A stretch of 60,041 nt of DNA. Origin: an uncultured Oscillospiraceae bacterium (GTDB lineage Bacteria; Bacillota; Clostridia; Oscillospirales; Oscillospiraceae). Under the pieces are notes generated by a model that had not been told where the DNA came from, ran no database searches, and saw only the letters and a list, made by a program, of their open reading frames with translations. This document shows, in pieces, positions 25,208-32,890 of this stretch. Numbering within the stretch: position 1 is the stretch's first letter; each line of letters begins with the position of its first letter. The stretch spans positions 1 through 60,041 of the forward strand of contig CAJTPV010000018.1 of the NCBI GenBank assembly GCA_910578505.1, read 5' to 3'. Position numbers and translations under genes: made by a program.

Positions 25208-26139
25208 TACAGCTGTCCCTCCTTGAAGCGGATGATGTCAATAAAGCTCTCCAGCCGGGTCTCGATGCCCGCCGTGCCGCTCTGGCTGTCCAGCACCAGG
25301 TTCAGCATGGGCACCCGCTTTACCCGGCGGGCGATGAGTTCGTTGACCATGGAATCCGGTCCGCAGGGGAAGGCGCTGAGCAGGATGATGCCGTCCACCT
25401 TGCCGCAGTGCATGGCGATGCTGCCCACAATCTCCCGGCTGATCTCCCACTTGCAGGTGGGGGACAGCTCCAGGCTGTGCCGGAGAGCGTCGTCCCGGTC
25501 CACCAGGTCGGCGCGGATGGGGGTGACGCCCGCGCCCTTGAGATAGGCCGTCACGGTCTTCCCGATATAGGGGTCCTCGATGACATAGCTGTGGGCGGCA
25601 ATCAAAATTTTCAGGCCCTCCGCCCTGTACAGCTGCTCCTGCTCCCGCACCAGGCCCTTATACTGGGCCTGCTCCGTCTTTTCGGCGGCCTTGTAGGCCT
25701 TCCGCACGGCTCTGGGGGAGCAGCCCAACGTCTGGCCCAGGGCCTGGAACGCGGACGCCTCATCCTTTTTCTGCAGTACGTCCAGGTCGTAGGAGAGAAA
25801 TTTCTGCCCGGACTCCCGGAAGATGTTCTTCACCAGATCCGGCAGGGCCTCAAAGCGGGTACACATGTTTCTGTGCCGCCCGAAGCTGCTGACCCGCGGC
25901 ACCAGGATATAGTCGCACTTGCCGCACAGCGCCTCCACATGGCCCAGGTAGATTTTCAGCGACAGGCACGCCTCATCAATGGCGCGGGCTGAGCCCTGCT
26001 CCAGCACGGCCCGGTCTGTGGGACCGCTGACGACGGTCTGTATGCCCAGCTCATCAAAAAAGGCGTGCCAGAGCGTGCGGTAGCGAAAGTAGAGCATCGC
26101 CCTGGGCAGGCCGATGACTGGCGTCTTTTTTGCCTCCAT
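25207..26139 (-). CDS. Acyl-CoA dehydratase activase-related protein (DUF2229/HgdB-like)
   Basis: This 310-residue protein begins KKTPVIGLPRAMLYFRYRTLWHAFFDELG, the typical opening of DUF2229 proteins related to CoA-dehydratase activases. Cysteines lie in DEACLSLKIYLGHVEAL, CGKCDYILVPRV, RNMCTRFEALPD and SAFPCGPDS. The start is ATG 26139 with GAGGAG upstream; an upstream in-frame start would add 18 residues read from the leader. It is the first gene of the three-gene operon. Its role, probably as an iron-sulfur partner of the next subunit, is inference. Confidence 0.8.
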   Translation of the reverse strand: MEAKKTPVIGLPRAMLYFRYRTLWHAFFDELGIQTVVSGPTDRAVLEQGSARAIDEACLSLKIYLGHVEALCGKCDYILVPRVSSFGRHRNMCTRFEALPDLVKNIFRESGQKFLSYDLDVLQKKDEASAFQALGQTLGCSPRAVRKAYKAAEKTEQAQYKGLVREQEQLYRAEGLKILIAAHSYVIEDPYIGKTVTAYLKGAGVTPIRADLVDRDDALRHSLELSPTCKWEISREIVGSIAMHCGKVDGIILLSAFPCGPDSMVNELIARRVKRVPMLNLVLDSQSGTAGIETRLESFIDIIRFKEGQL

Positions 26140-26149
26140 GTATGTTTCT

Positions 26150-26278
26150 CCTCTTATGCAATGAAAACTGCTGCAGCGATAGCATTCTTCCAAATTGCCG
26201 GGAGGAAACCCTCTCCGTCAGCCTGCGGCTGAGAGGGCCCTCACAGCAGTTTGTCACGAATTTTGCTGCTTGCTATGA
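26150..26278 (-). promoter_or_regulatory. Structured 5' leader of the HgdB/HgdC-type operon
   Basis: Between the promoter and the first gene, the minus-strand leader has an outer pairing AAACTGCTG / CAGCAGTTT and an inner hairpin CCCTCTC-AGCC-GCA-GGCT-GAC-GGAGAGGG followed by TTTCC. No known riboswitch class was recognised. Confidence 0.5.
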
Positions 26279-26284
26279 ATAGGC

Positions 26285-26313
26285 ATTATACCACTTTCCA
26301 CCCAGGTTGACAA
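26285..26313 (-). promoter_or_regulatory. Promoter of the HgdB/HgdC-type operon
   Basis: A -35 TTGTCA (26313-26308) and -10 TATAAT (26290-26285) have a 17-base spacer on the minus strand. The remaining gap, 26314-26410, shows nothing recognisable. Confidence 0.75.
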
Positions 26314-26410
26314 ACACAATTTGCCACAAAAATAGCAACCCAAATCAGAGGGCGAGACAGCAAAAAGAGCGAGAGTGCTCCGCCTTCCGCACGCCGGTAC
26401 GGCAAACAGG

Positions 26411-26453
26411 CATGGGACGGGACAGCCCTTTCAGGCGGTCTCGTCCCATTTTA
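26411..26453. terminator. Hairpin terminator downstream of the small membrane protein gene
   Basis: A TGGGACGGGAC-AGCCC / GGCGG-TCTCGTCCCA stem abuts the gene stop. Its T run (ATTTTATC) is on the plus-strand side, so polarity is ambiguous; the minus-strand 3' side is T-poor. Confidence 0.55.
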
Positions 26454-26729
26454 TCACATCAGCCATATCACCATAGCGATTGCCGCCGCCGCCAGCGCCG
26501 CCCCCGCCGCGACCCATCCCCACCAGGGAACTCGCTTCCAGACGGGCGTCCGGGCGGTCTGCCGGGCGGCGTAGCCCTGGGCGATGCGGCATGCTTCCCC
26601 CAGCACCTGCTGGGATGTAACGCCCTCCTTCGCGAACGCTTCATTTTTCACAATGAAGATCGCCTGCTCAAAGAGCTTCGGGTCCGGGGAATCGACAACA
26701 ATGACACGGCGTGAGGTTCCTTTCACCAA
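26454..26729 (-). CDS. Small membrane protein, unknown function
   Basis: This is a 91-residue protein. A conserved cytoplasmic N-terminal part (RRVIVVDSPDPKLFEQAIFIVKNEAF and GVTSQQVLGEACRIAQGY) is followed by one C-terminal transmembrane helix (WWGWVAAGAALAAAAIAMVIWLM). It starts at TTG 26729, six bases after GGAGGGG; a GTG one codon later is possible. Similar tail-anchored small proteins are found in Clostridia without known function. It has its own promoter and a leader hairpin close to the ribosome site. It lies directly downstream of spoIIE. Confidence 0.75.
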   Translation of the reverse strand: MVKGTSRRVIVVDSPDPKLFEQAIFIVKNEAFAKEGVTSQQVLGEACRIAQGYAARQTARTPVWKRVPWWGWVAAGAALAAAAIAMVIWLM

Positions 26730-26743
26730 TGAGAACCCCTCCT

Positions 26744-26799
26744 TTCCAATACGCTAACAGCCCTTGGGCCTGTATTCCCAGTGTTTCCCGGTATTGGAA
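26744..26799 (-). promoter_or_regulatory. Leader inverted repeat next to the ribosome binding site
   Basis: Arms TTCCAATAC (26744-26752) and GTATTGGAA (26791-26799) pair perfectly. On the minus strand the 3' arm runs straight into the AGGAGGGG Shine-Dalgarno of the small membrane protein, so folding could limit its translation. Confidence 0.55.
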
Positions 26800-26801
26800 G
26801 G

Positions 26802-26831
26802 ATTATACCAGCGCCAAATTATCGGGAGCAA
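26802..26831 (-). promoter_or_regulatory. Promoter of the small membrane protein gene
   Basis: A -35 TTGCTC (26831-26826) and -10 TATAAT (26807-26802) are 18 bases apart on the minus strand, just after the spoIIE stop. Confidence 0.6.
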
Positions 26832-26903
26832 TTTGTTCCCGTACCCTCCATCACCAGCGCGGCCCAAACTGCGCTCAGGCGGCGCAGCGCCCGTCCGGCA
26901 GGA

Positions 26904-28511
26904 CTATACCTCTCGCTTATGCTGCTTTCCCGCCGGCAGGTACAGGCACAGCGCACTGCAGTCGTCGTCCCCGTGCCGCCGCTGCCGGGCCTCCTTCATC
27001 ACCAGCGACACCAGCGCATTGGGGTCCTCACCCTGCCAACCCGCCAGCAGGTCCTGGAGCCACTGGTCCTCCACGCTGTCCGCAATGCCGTCGCTGATCA
27101 TCAGCACAAAGGAGTCCTCCTCCAGGGGGAAACGGGCCGCCGGAGGCACCCCGGCGCCATCATGCAGCCCCGCCGGCAGGGCGCTGCTGGTCAGCCGCCG
27201 CACCGAGCCCTGCCGCTTGATATAGGTGGGGGCCGCGCCGTACTTGTACAGCGACGCCTGCCGCTCCCCCAGCTCCACGCACAGCAGGTCAATGGTCGTA
27301 AAGCTGCCCTGCTCGTCGCTGCGCAGGTTCAGCGCCGCGTTCATCGTCTTCAGGGCCGGCTCCGCCTCGATGCCCGCCTTCAAAAACTGCTCCAGCAGCC
27401 GCAGCGTCATCAGGCTCTCCCGCTGGGCCTCCCGACCGCTGCCCATGCCGTCGCTGAGCAGCAGGAAGAGCCGGTTCCGTCCGCTGGTAAAGTAGGTCAG
27501 GCTGTCGCCGCACACCCGCTGCCCCTCCTTGGGCGCAGAGCTCATGGCCACGTCAAAGGCCAACTCCCTCCCCGTGACCGCCGGAGCTTCCGGCACGGCA
27601 ATGGCCTGGGCCACCAGCTCCCCCAGCTGGGCGTACTGTCCCCTGGCCCGCTGCCGCTCCTGCTCCAGCTGGCGGCGGTACTGCCGCCGCAGAAGCAGGG
27701 CGGTGACCTCCGTATTGATGGCGGAGAGCAGCTGGGGAAAATGGATGCACCGGCTGGCGAAATGATCGGCAAAATCCCCCGGCAGCGCCCGGCCCCGTCC
27801 CAGAAGAATCGGGGTAGCGTCGTTGAAGGCGTTGAAGGTGGAGACATACTCCTTGTTCCAGCACACATCCCGTATGGAGCAGCCCCGGCACACCACCTCC
27901 GCCGCCCGGTCAAAGATGACCGCCGGGTTCTCGTCCTTGGGCTGCTGCGGGGGGCCGAAGCTCTCATACAGGCCCCGCAGCGCCTCGGCGCTCATCCGCA
28001 GACGGCGGCGCAGCCCGTCCGCCTCCTTGGAGGCCCGCCGTTTGGGGGCCGCAGTCTCCCGCAGCAGCAGGGAACAGTAGTGGCAGAGCAGCGCGGACAG
28101 GGCGGTGCAGGCCCCCAGGCGCAGCAGGCCGGGGCCGGTCAGCCCCACCTGCAGCAGATAGGCCAGCTCCACCGCCAGCGTGGACAGAGCGGCGGCGGCG
28201 GGCCGGAACAGCGGGTACTGAGGCCAGGTGGTGTCCCGGAAGGCGGAGAGCGCGGTGTAGATCAGCACCAGGATCCCGCAGCACCGCAGCGCCGGGCCAA
28301 AGCGCAGGAAGGCAAAGGCCCCCAAAATCCCGCCGGCCAGCGCGGCTATGGCGCTCCCCCCGGGTTTGCAGGCGGCCAGGAAACCGGCTGCCAGAGGCGC
28401 GCGCCCCTCCAGACAGCACCCCGCCGTCAAAAACCCCGCCGCGCCGTATCCGGCCAGCCTGAGGAGCTGCCCGCTGTCAAGTTGTTTCCATGAAATCTCA
28501 GCAATCTTCAT
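26904..28511 (-). CDS. spoIIE: Stage II sporulation protein E-like PP2C serine phosphatase
   Basis: This is a 535-residue protein with an N-terminal hydrophobic region of several membrane segments (about 15-150), a linker with a Cys motif (CRGCSIRDVCWNKEY) typical of SpoIIE, and a C-terminal PP2C phosphatase with DGMGSGREA and ISDGIAD metal-binding motifs. SpoIIE dephosphorylates SpoIIAA in the forespore and so releases sigma F. It is much shorter than the B. subtilis protein (about 827), mainly in the membrane domain. The start is ATG 28511, seven bases after GGGGG. On the complementary strand upstream, TTGTCGGGA near 28636 resembles a Spo0A box only weakly. Confidence 0.82.
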   Translation of the reverse strand: MKIAEISWKQLDSGQLLRLAGYGAAGFLTAGCCLEGRAPLAAGFLAACKPGGSAIAALAGGILGAFAFLRFGPALRCCGILVLIYTALSAFRDTTWPQYPLFRPAAAALSTLAVELAYLLQVGLTGPGLLRLGACTALSALLCHYCSLLLRETAAPKRRASKEADGLRRRLRMSAEALRGLYESFGPPQQPKDENPAVIFDRAAEVVCRGCSIRDVCWNKEYVSTFNAFNDATPILLGRGRALPGDFADHFASRCIHFPQLLSAINTEVTALLLRRQYRRQLEQERQRARGQYAQLGELVAQAIAVPEAPAVTGRELAFDVAMSSAPKEGQRVCGDSLTYFTSGRNRLFLLLSDGMGSGREAQRESLMTLRLLEQFLKAGIEAEPALKTMNAALNLRSDEQGSFTTIDLLCVELGERQASLYKYGAAPTYIKRQGSVRRLTSSALPAGLHDGAGVPPAARFPLEEDSFVLMISDGIADSVEDQWLQDLLAGWQGEDPNALVSLVMKEARQRRHGDDDCSALCLYLPAGKQHKREV

Positions 28512-28683
28512 GCCGTGTCCCCCTTTTCCATACACTGCCTGTTCCGGCGTCAGAGCCCGTCCTGACCGGGCAGGGCTTGTCCAGCCGCCATCAAGATTTA
28601 TTGGAGAACATTGTAGCAGTTTGTAGTGAAAAAGGTTGTCGGGAAATGAAGCTGCCGGCCTTTTCCCTCCTTCCGGCAGACGA

Positions 28684-28731
28684 AAACCGCCGGAGACCGG
28701 CTGAAACAGTCCGTTTCAGCCGCCTCCGGCA
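28684..28731 (-). terminator. Terminator of the glycogen operon
   Basis: The stem GCCGGAGGCGGCTGAAAC / GTTTCAGCCGGTCTCCGGC, with one bulge, is followed by GGTTTTCG on the minus strand, 17 bases after the glgP stop. Confidence 0.75.
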
Positions 28732-28747
28732 GCTTTGCAGCGTACAA

Positions 28748-31180
28748 TTACTTCTTATAGGGCACGTGCCAGATCCGATCCGCGTAATCCGCGATGGAGC
28801 GGTCGGCGGCGAAAATGCCGGACCGGGCGATGTTGTGCAGAGACATCTGGTTCCACTTGGTCCGGTCGCCGTAGGTGTCCGCCATCCGGCGCATGGCGTC
28901 TGCGTAGGAGACAAAGTCGGCCAGCAGCATATACTCGTCCGCCGGGGACCCGCCGCCAAACAGCAGCCGCTCCACGATGTCGTCATACCGGATGCCGTCC
29001 CGGAAGCCCTGGCTGATCTGATCCAGGACCCGGTGCAGCGCGCCGTCGCGGCTGTAGAGCCGGTAGGGATTATACCCGGTATCCCGCATCTCCTTGACCT
29101 CCTCCGTCTTCAGACCGAAGAGGAACATGTTCTCGTCGCCCAGCACCTCGTGCATCTCCACGTTGGCGCCGTCCAGCGTACCCACAGTCAGCGCGCCGTT
29201 CATCATGAACTTCATGTTGCCGGTGCCGCTGGCCTCCTTGCCGGCGGTGGAGATCTGCTGGCTGACCTCGCTGGCGGGCATCAGCACCTCCGCCATGGAC
29301 ACCCGGTAGTTCTCCAGGAAGAACACCTGCAGGCGGTCCTTGCAGAGGGGATCGCTGTTGATCTGGTCCGCCAGGGAGTTGATGAGGCGGATGATCCGCT
29401 TGGCCACCGCGTAGCCGGGGGCTGCCTTGGCGCCGAAGAGGAACGTGTGGGGACGCAGCTCCATGTTGGGATTGTCCCGCAGCTGCAGGTACATATAGGT
29501 GATGTTCATCACGTTCAGCAGCTGCCGCTTGTACTCGTGCAGGCGCTTGGCCTGGACGTCGAAGATGGCGTCCGGGTTCAGGATGAAGCCCTGCTCCTTC
29601 TTGACAAACTTGGCCAGCTCCAGCTTGTTGGCCCGCTTGATCTCGTCCAGACGGAGAAGGATCTCCTTGTCGTTGGCGAATTTATCCAGCTTCGGCAGGG
29701 CCGTGCCGGGGTGGTGCAGGTAGTCCTTGCCGCCGGTCAGGTCCTGGATCAGCTTATCCAGGCCGGGGTTGATCTCCGCCAGCCACCGGCGGTGGTCAAT
29801 GCCGTTGGTGACGTTCTGGAACTTCTCCGGCTGCATGCCGTAGGCGTCCTTAAACACGTCCTTGCGCAGGATGTCGCTGTGCAGCGCGGACACGCCGTTG
29901 ACCGCCATGCCGCCGGCAATGCACAGGTTGGCCATGCGGACCTCGTTGTCCCAGATAATGGCCATGTTGCGGACCTTGGCCTCGTCGCCGTGGTAGAAGT
30001 CGGTGACCTGGGCCTGCCAGCGGCGGGCAATCTCGCAGATGATCTGCCACACCCGGGGCAGCAGGGTCTGCATCAGATCCTGGGGCCAGCGCTCCAGGGC
30101 CTCCGCCAGGACGGTGTGGTTGGTGTAGGCCACGGAGTTGGACGTAATGTTCCAGGCCTCATCCCAGCTCAGACCGGCGTCGTCCATCAGGATGCGCATC
30201 AGCTCCGGGATGACCAGGGCGGGGTGGGTGTCATTGATCTGGATCACATTCTTCTCGTGGAAGTTGGTGACGGTCTTGTAGTTCTGGATGTGCTTGCGCA
30301 CGATGGACTGCACGGTGGCGGAGACAAAGAAATACTGCTGGCGCAGGCGCAGGCTCTTCCCCTCATAGTGGTTGTCCTCAGGATAGAGCACCTTGGCGAT
30401 GACCTCCGCCATGGCCTGCTCCTCGCCGGCCCGCAGATACTCGCCCTTGCTGAACAGGCTCATGTCGATAGGCTTGGGGCTCTTGGCGTCCCACAGGCGC
30501 AGGGAGTTGCTGTGCTTGGTGTCATAGCCGGCGATGGTCATATCGCAGGGGATGGCCAGCACGCGGGTGTAGTTCTCGTTGACGATGTGCAGATGGTCGC
30601 CGTCCCAGAACTCCCGCAGGGTGCCGCCGAAGTGGACCTCCTCCACCTCGTCCGGCTTGGGGATCAGCCATGCGTCGCTCTGGTCCCGCCAGTTGTCGGG
30701 CAGCTCGATCTGCTGGCCGTCCACGATCTTCTGCCGGAACAGGCCCAGCTCATAGCAGATAGAATAGCCCCTGGCGGGAATCTCCAGGGTGGTCAGGCTG
30801 TCCAGGTAGCAGGCGGCCAGGCGGCCCAGGCCGCCGTTGCCCAGGCCCGCGTCCGGCTCCATATCAAAGATGCGGGCGGGCTTGAAGCCCATGTCCGCGA
30901 TGGCCTCCTTCATGGGCTCCAGAACGCCCAGGTTGTAGGCGTTCTTCATCAGGCTCCGGCCCATCAAAAACTCCATCGACATATAGTGGACCCGGCGCAG
31001 CTGCTTCTTGCGCACTGCGGAGCGGGACTCCACATACTGCGTACTCATCCGGTCCCGGAGCACCATCGCGCAGGCCTTCATCATATTGGCCTCGGTGGCC
31101 TCCTCCTCCGTGCAGCCGAAATTCAGGCGCAGCTTCTCGCCGATGGCCCGCTTCATGGACTCCTTTGTGAATTTTTCCAT
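28748..31180 (-). CDS. glgP: Glycogen/starch/alpha-glucan phosphorylase
   Basis: This is an 810-residue GT35 phosphorylase that releases glucose-1-phosphate from alpha-1,4-glucans. The pyridoxal phosphate lysine lies in EASGTGNMKFMMNGALTVGT, and the substrate region GNGGLGRLAACYLDS is intact. Length matches the family (about 800). GAGGAG sits seven bases before the ATG. It is the last gene of glgBCDAP, separated from glgA by 105 bases that contain a strong hairpin, so its expression may be set separately. Confidence 0.95.
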   Translation of the reverse strand: MEKFTKESMKRAIGEKLRLNFGCTEEEATEANMMKACAMVLRDRMSTQYVESRSAVRKKQLRRVHYMSMEFLMGRSLMKNAYNLGVLEPMKEAIADMGFKPARIFDMEPDAGLGNGGLGRLAACYLDSLTTLEIPARGYSICYELGLFRQKIVDGQQIELPDNWRDQSDAWLIPKPDEVEEVHFGGTLREFWDGDHLHIVNENYTRVLAIPCDMTIAGYDTKHSNSLRLWDAKSPKPIDMSLFSKGEYLRAGEEQAMAEVIAKVLYPEDNHYEGKSLRLRQQYFFVSATVQSIVRKHIQNYKTVTNFHEKNVIQINDTHPALVIPELMRILMDDAGLSWDEAWNITSNSVAYTNHTVLAEALERWPQDLMQTLLPRVWQIICEIARRWQAQVTDFYHGDEAKVRNMAIIWDNEVRMANLCIAGGMAVNGVSALHSDILRKDVFKDAYGMQPEKFQNVTNGIDHRRWLAEINPGLDKLIQDLTGGKDYLHHPGTALPKLDKFANDKEILLRLDEIKRANKLELAKFVKKEQGFILNPDAIFDVQAKRLHEYKRQLLNVMNITYMYLQLRDNPNMELRPHTFLFGAKAAPGYAVAKRIIRLINSLADQINSDPLCKDRLQVFFLENYRVSMAEVLMPASEVSQQISTAGKEASGTGNMKFMMNGALTVGTLDGANVEMHEVLGDENMFLFGLKTEEVKEMRDTGYNPYRLYSRDGALHRVLDQISQGFRDGIRYDDIVERLLFGGGSPADEYMLLADFVSYADAMRRMADTYGDRTKWNQMSLHNIARSGIFAADRSIADYADRIWHVPYKK

Positions 31181-31225
31181 AGAGATCTCCTCTTTTCTAT
31201 TGGGATAGGGGATATGCCGGATACA

Positions 31226-31270
31226 GATGAAGAGGCGGGCGTATCCACGGGATACACCCGCCTCTTCATC
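31226..31270. other. Long intergenic hairpin between glgA and glgP
   Basis: Arms GATGAAGAGGCGGGCGTATCC (31226-31246, written 5'-3' on plus) and the complementary 31250-31270 pair over about 20 base pairs with one mismatch and a 3-base loop. On the minus strand no T run follows, so it looks like an mRNA-stability or processing element rather than a terminator. Confidence 0.65.
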
Positions 31271-31285
31271 TTTTATACCGGACGA

Positions 31286-32755
31286 TCAGGAACAAATTTT
31301 CTGATAGATTTTATTGTATTCCTCCGCGCTGCGCGTCCAGCTGAAGTCCTCGGACATGCCGGCCACCCGCAGCTGCCGGAACGCAGGGGCGTTGTTGTAG
31401 TACAGATCCACCGCCTGCCGGATCACGTACAGCATGTCGCTGCTGTTGTAGTCGGCAAAGGTAAAGCCGTTGCCGGCGCCGCACCAGGCCTCGTAGGGGT
31501 GGACGGTATCCTTCAGGCCGCCGGTCTCCCGGACGATGGGCAGGGTGCCGTAGCGCATGGCGATCATCTGGGCCAGGCCGCAGGGCTCGCTCTTGGAGGG
31601 CATCAGCAGCAGGTCGGCTCCGGCGTAAATCTTCCCCGCCAGGGCCTCGTTGTAGCCGCGATACAGGGCCATCCGGCCCTTATACTGGCTCAGCTTGGCC
31701 TCGAAGAACTGCTCATAGTTCCAGTCGCCGCTGCCCAGAATCACCAGCTGGCAGTTGAGGGCCATGATCTCGTCAAAAACCTTGCACACCAGATCCAGAC
31801 CCTTGTGGCTGACCAGACGGCTGATCATGCCGATGACAGGCACGTCGGCGGCGGCCTCCAGCCCCAGCTCCTTCTGCAGGGCCTCCTTGTTCTTGGCCTT
31901 GCCGGGGGAGACGGTGTCCTTGCCGGAGGGCTTTCCGGTTTTGGTCAGCTCCAGGCTGTAGTTGGCCGCCAAATCCTTGTCCGTGGCGGGATCAAACCGC
32001 TCCATATCAATGCCGTTGAGCACGCCGTAGACCTTGCCGCCGTTGAGACGGATGACGCTCTCCATGCCGTGGGCAAAGTAGGCGTAGCGCAGCTCCTGGG
32101 CATAGGTGGGGCTGACGGCGGTGATGGCGTCGCAGGTCATCAGAGCGCCCTTGAGCAGGTTCACGTCGCCGTCCATGGCGATGGTACCGTCGGCAAACCA
32201 GCCGGGGGCCAGGCCGAACAGGTCCTCCAGGGTCTCCTTGCCGTACCGGCCCTGGTACTCAATGTTGTGGATGGTGAAGACGGTCTTGATGCCCCGGATC
32301 TCGCTCCAGCGCACGCACTCGTCCTTCAGATAGATGGGCACCAGCGCCGTCTCCCAGTCGTTGCAGTGGATAATCTCCGGGGTAAACTGCATGGCGGGGA
32401 GCAGGGAGATGACCGCACGGGAGAAAAAGCCGAAGCGCTCGCCGTCGTCATAATGCCCGTACAGGGAGTCGCGCTTGAAGTAATACTCATTGTCTACAAA
32501 ATACCAGATCACGCCGTCCCTGTCCAGCCGGAACAGGCCGCAGTAAACCCGCCGCCAGCCCAGGGGGACCTCGATGCTGCAGACAAAGGACATCTGATCC
32601 TTCCACTTGTCCGCCACGCGCTGGTAGAGCGGGAGGATGACCTCCACCTCGTTCCCAGACTTTGCCAGGGCCTGGGGCAGGCTGCCGGCCACGTCGGCCA
32701 GGCCGCCGGTCTTGCAGAAGGGGACTGCCTCTGATGTGGCAAATAGGATTTTCAT
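31286..32755 (-). CDS. glgA: Glycogen synthase (ADP-glucose)
   Basis: This is a 489-residue GT5 synthase that adds glucose from ADP-glucose to growing alpha-1,4-glucan. The N-terminal KTGGLADV binding motif is at about residues 15-22, and the C-terminal nucleotide-sugar site MPSKSEPCGLAQM is clear. A Lys/Gly-rich insertion (TKTGKPSGKDTVSPGKAKNK) lies in the middle of the chain. AAGGAGG precedes the ATG. It follows glgD after 135 bases and has its own promoter, and works with GlgB and GlgCD. Confidence 0.95.
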   Translation of the reverse strand: MKILFATSEAVPFCKTGGLADVAGSLPQALAKSGNEVEVILPLYQRVADKWKDQMSFVCSIEVPLGWRRVYCGLFRLDRDGVIWYFVDNEYYFKRDSLYGHYDDGERFGFFSRAVISLLPAMQFTPEIIHCNDWETALVPIYLKDECVRWSEIRGIKTVFTIHNIEYQGRYGKETLEDLFGLAPGWFADGTIAMDGDVNLLKGALMTCDAITAVSPTYAQELRYAYFAHGMESVIRLNGGKVYGVLNGIDMERFDPATDKDLAANYSLELTKTGKPSGKDTVSPGKAKNKEALQKELGLEAAADVPVIGMISRLVSHKGLDLVCKVFDEIMALNCQLVILGSGDWNYEQFFEAKLSQYKGRMALYRGYNEALAGKIYAGADLLLMPSKSEPCGLAQMIAMRYGTLPIVRETGGLKDTVHPYEAWCGAGNGFTFADYNSSDMLYVIRQAVDLYYNNAPAFRQLRVAGMSEDFSWTRSAEEYNKIYQKICS

Positions 32756-32780
32756 TGGAAAAACCTCCTTTTATAGCAGC

Positions 32781-32809
32781 AGTATACCCCATCATCCGGG
32801 GAAAGTAAA
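32781..32809 (-). promoter_or_regulatory. Internal promoter of glgA-glgP
   Basis: A -35 TTTACT (32809-32804) and -10 TATACT (32786-32781) are 17 bases apart on the minus strand, close upstream of glgA. Confidence 0.6.
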
Positions 32810-32890
32810 GGTTTCCAACACATTACTGCCGCTATATGACCGAAAACTGTAGGACTTGATAAAGGAGCGGCAGAAAACGGCCCCCGGTTT

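Noticed and set aside
28630..28650. Spo0A box upstream of spoIIE
   Set aside because: TTGTCGGGA departs from the consensus at key positions, and the spacing to a -10 box is unconvincing.
28490..32734. A 1414-codon open frame antisense to glgP and glgA
   Set aside because: It mirrors the codon bias of two certain genes in GC-rich DNA, is His/Val/Leu/Gln-rich without domains, and has no ribosome site.
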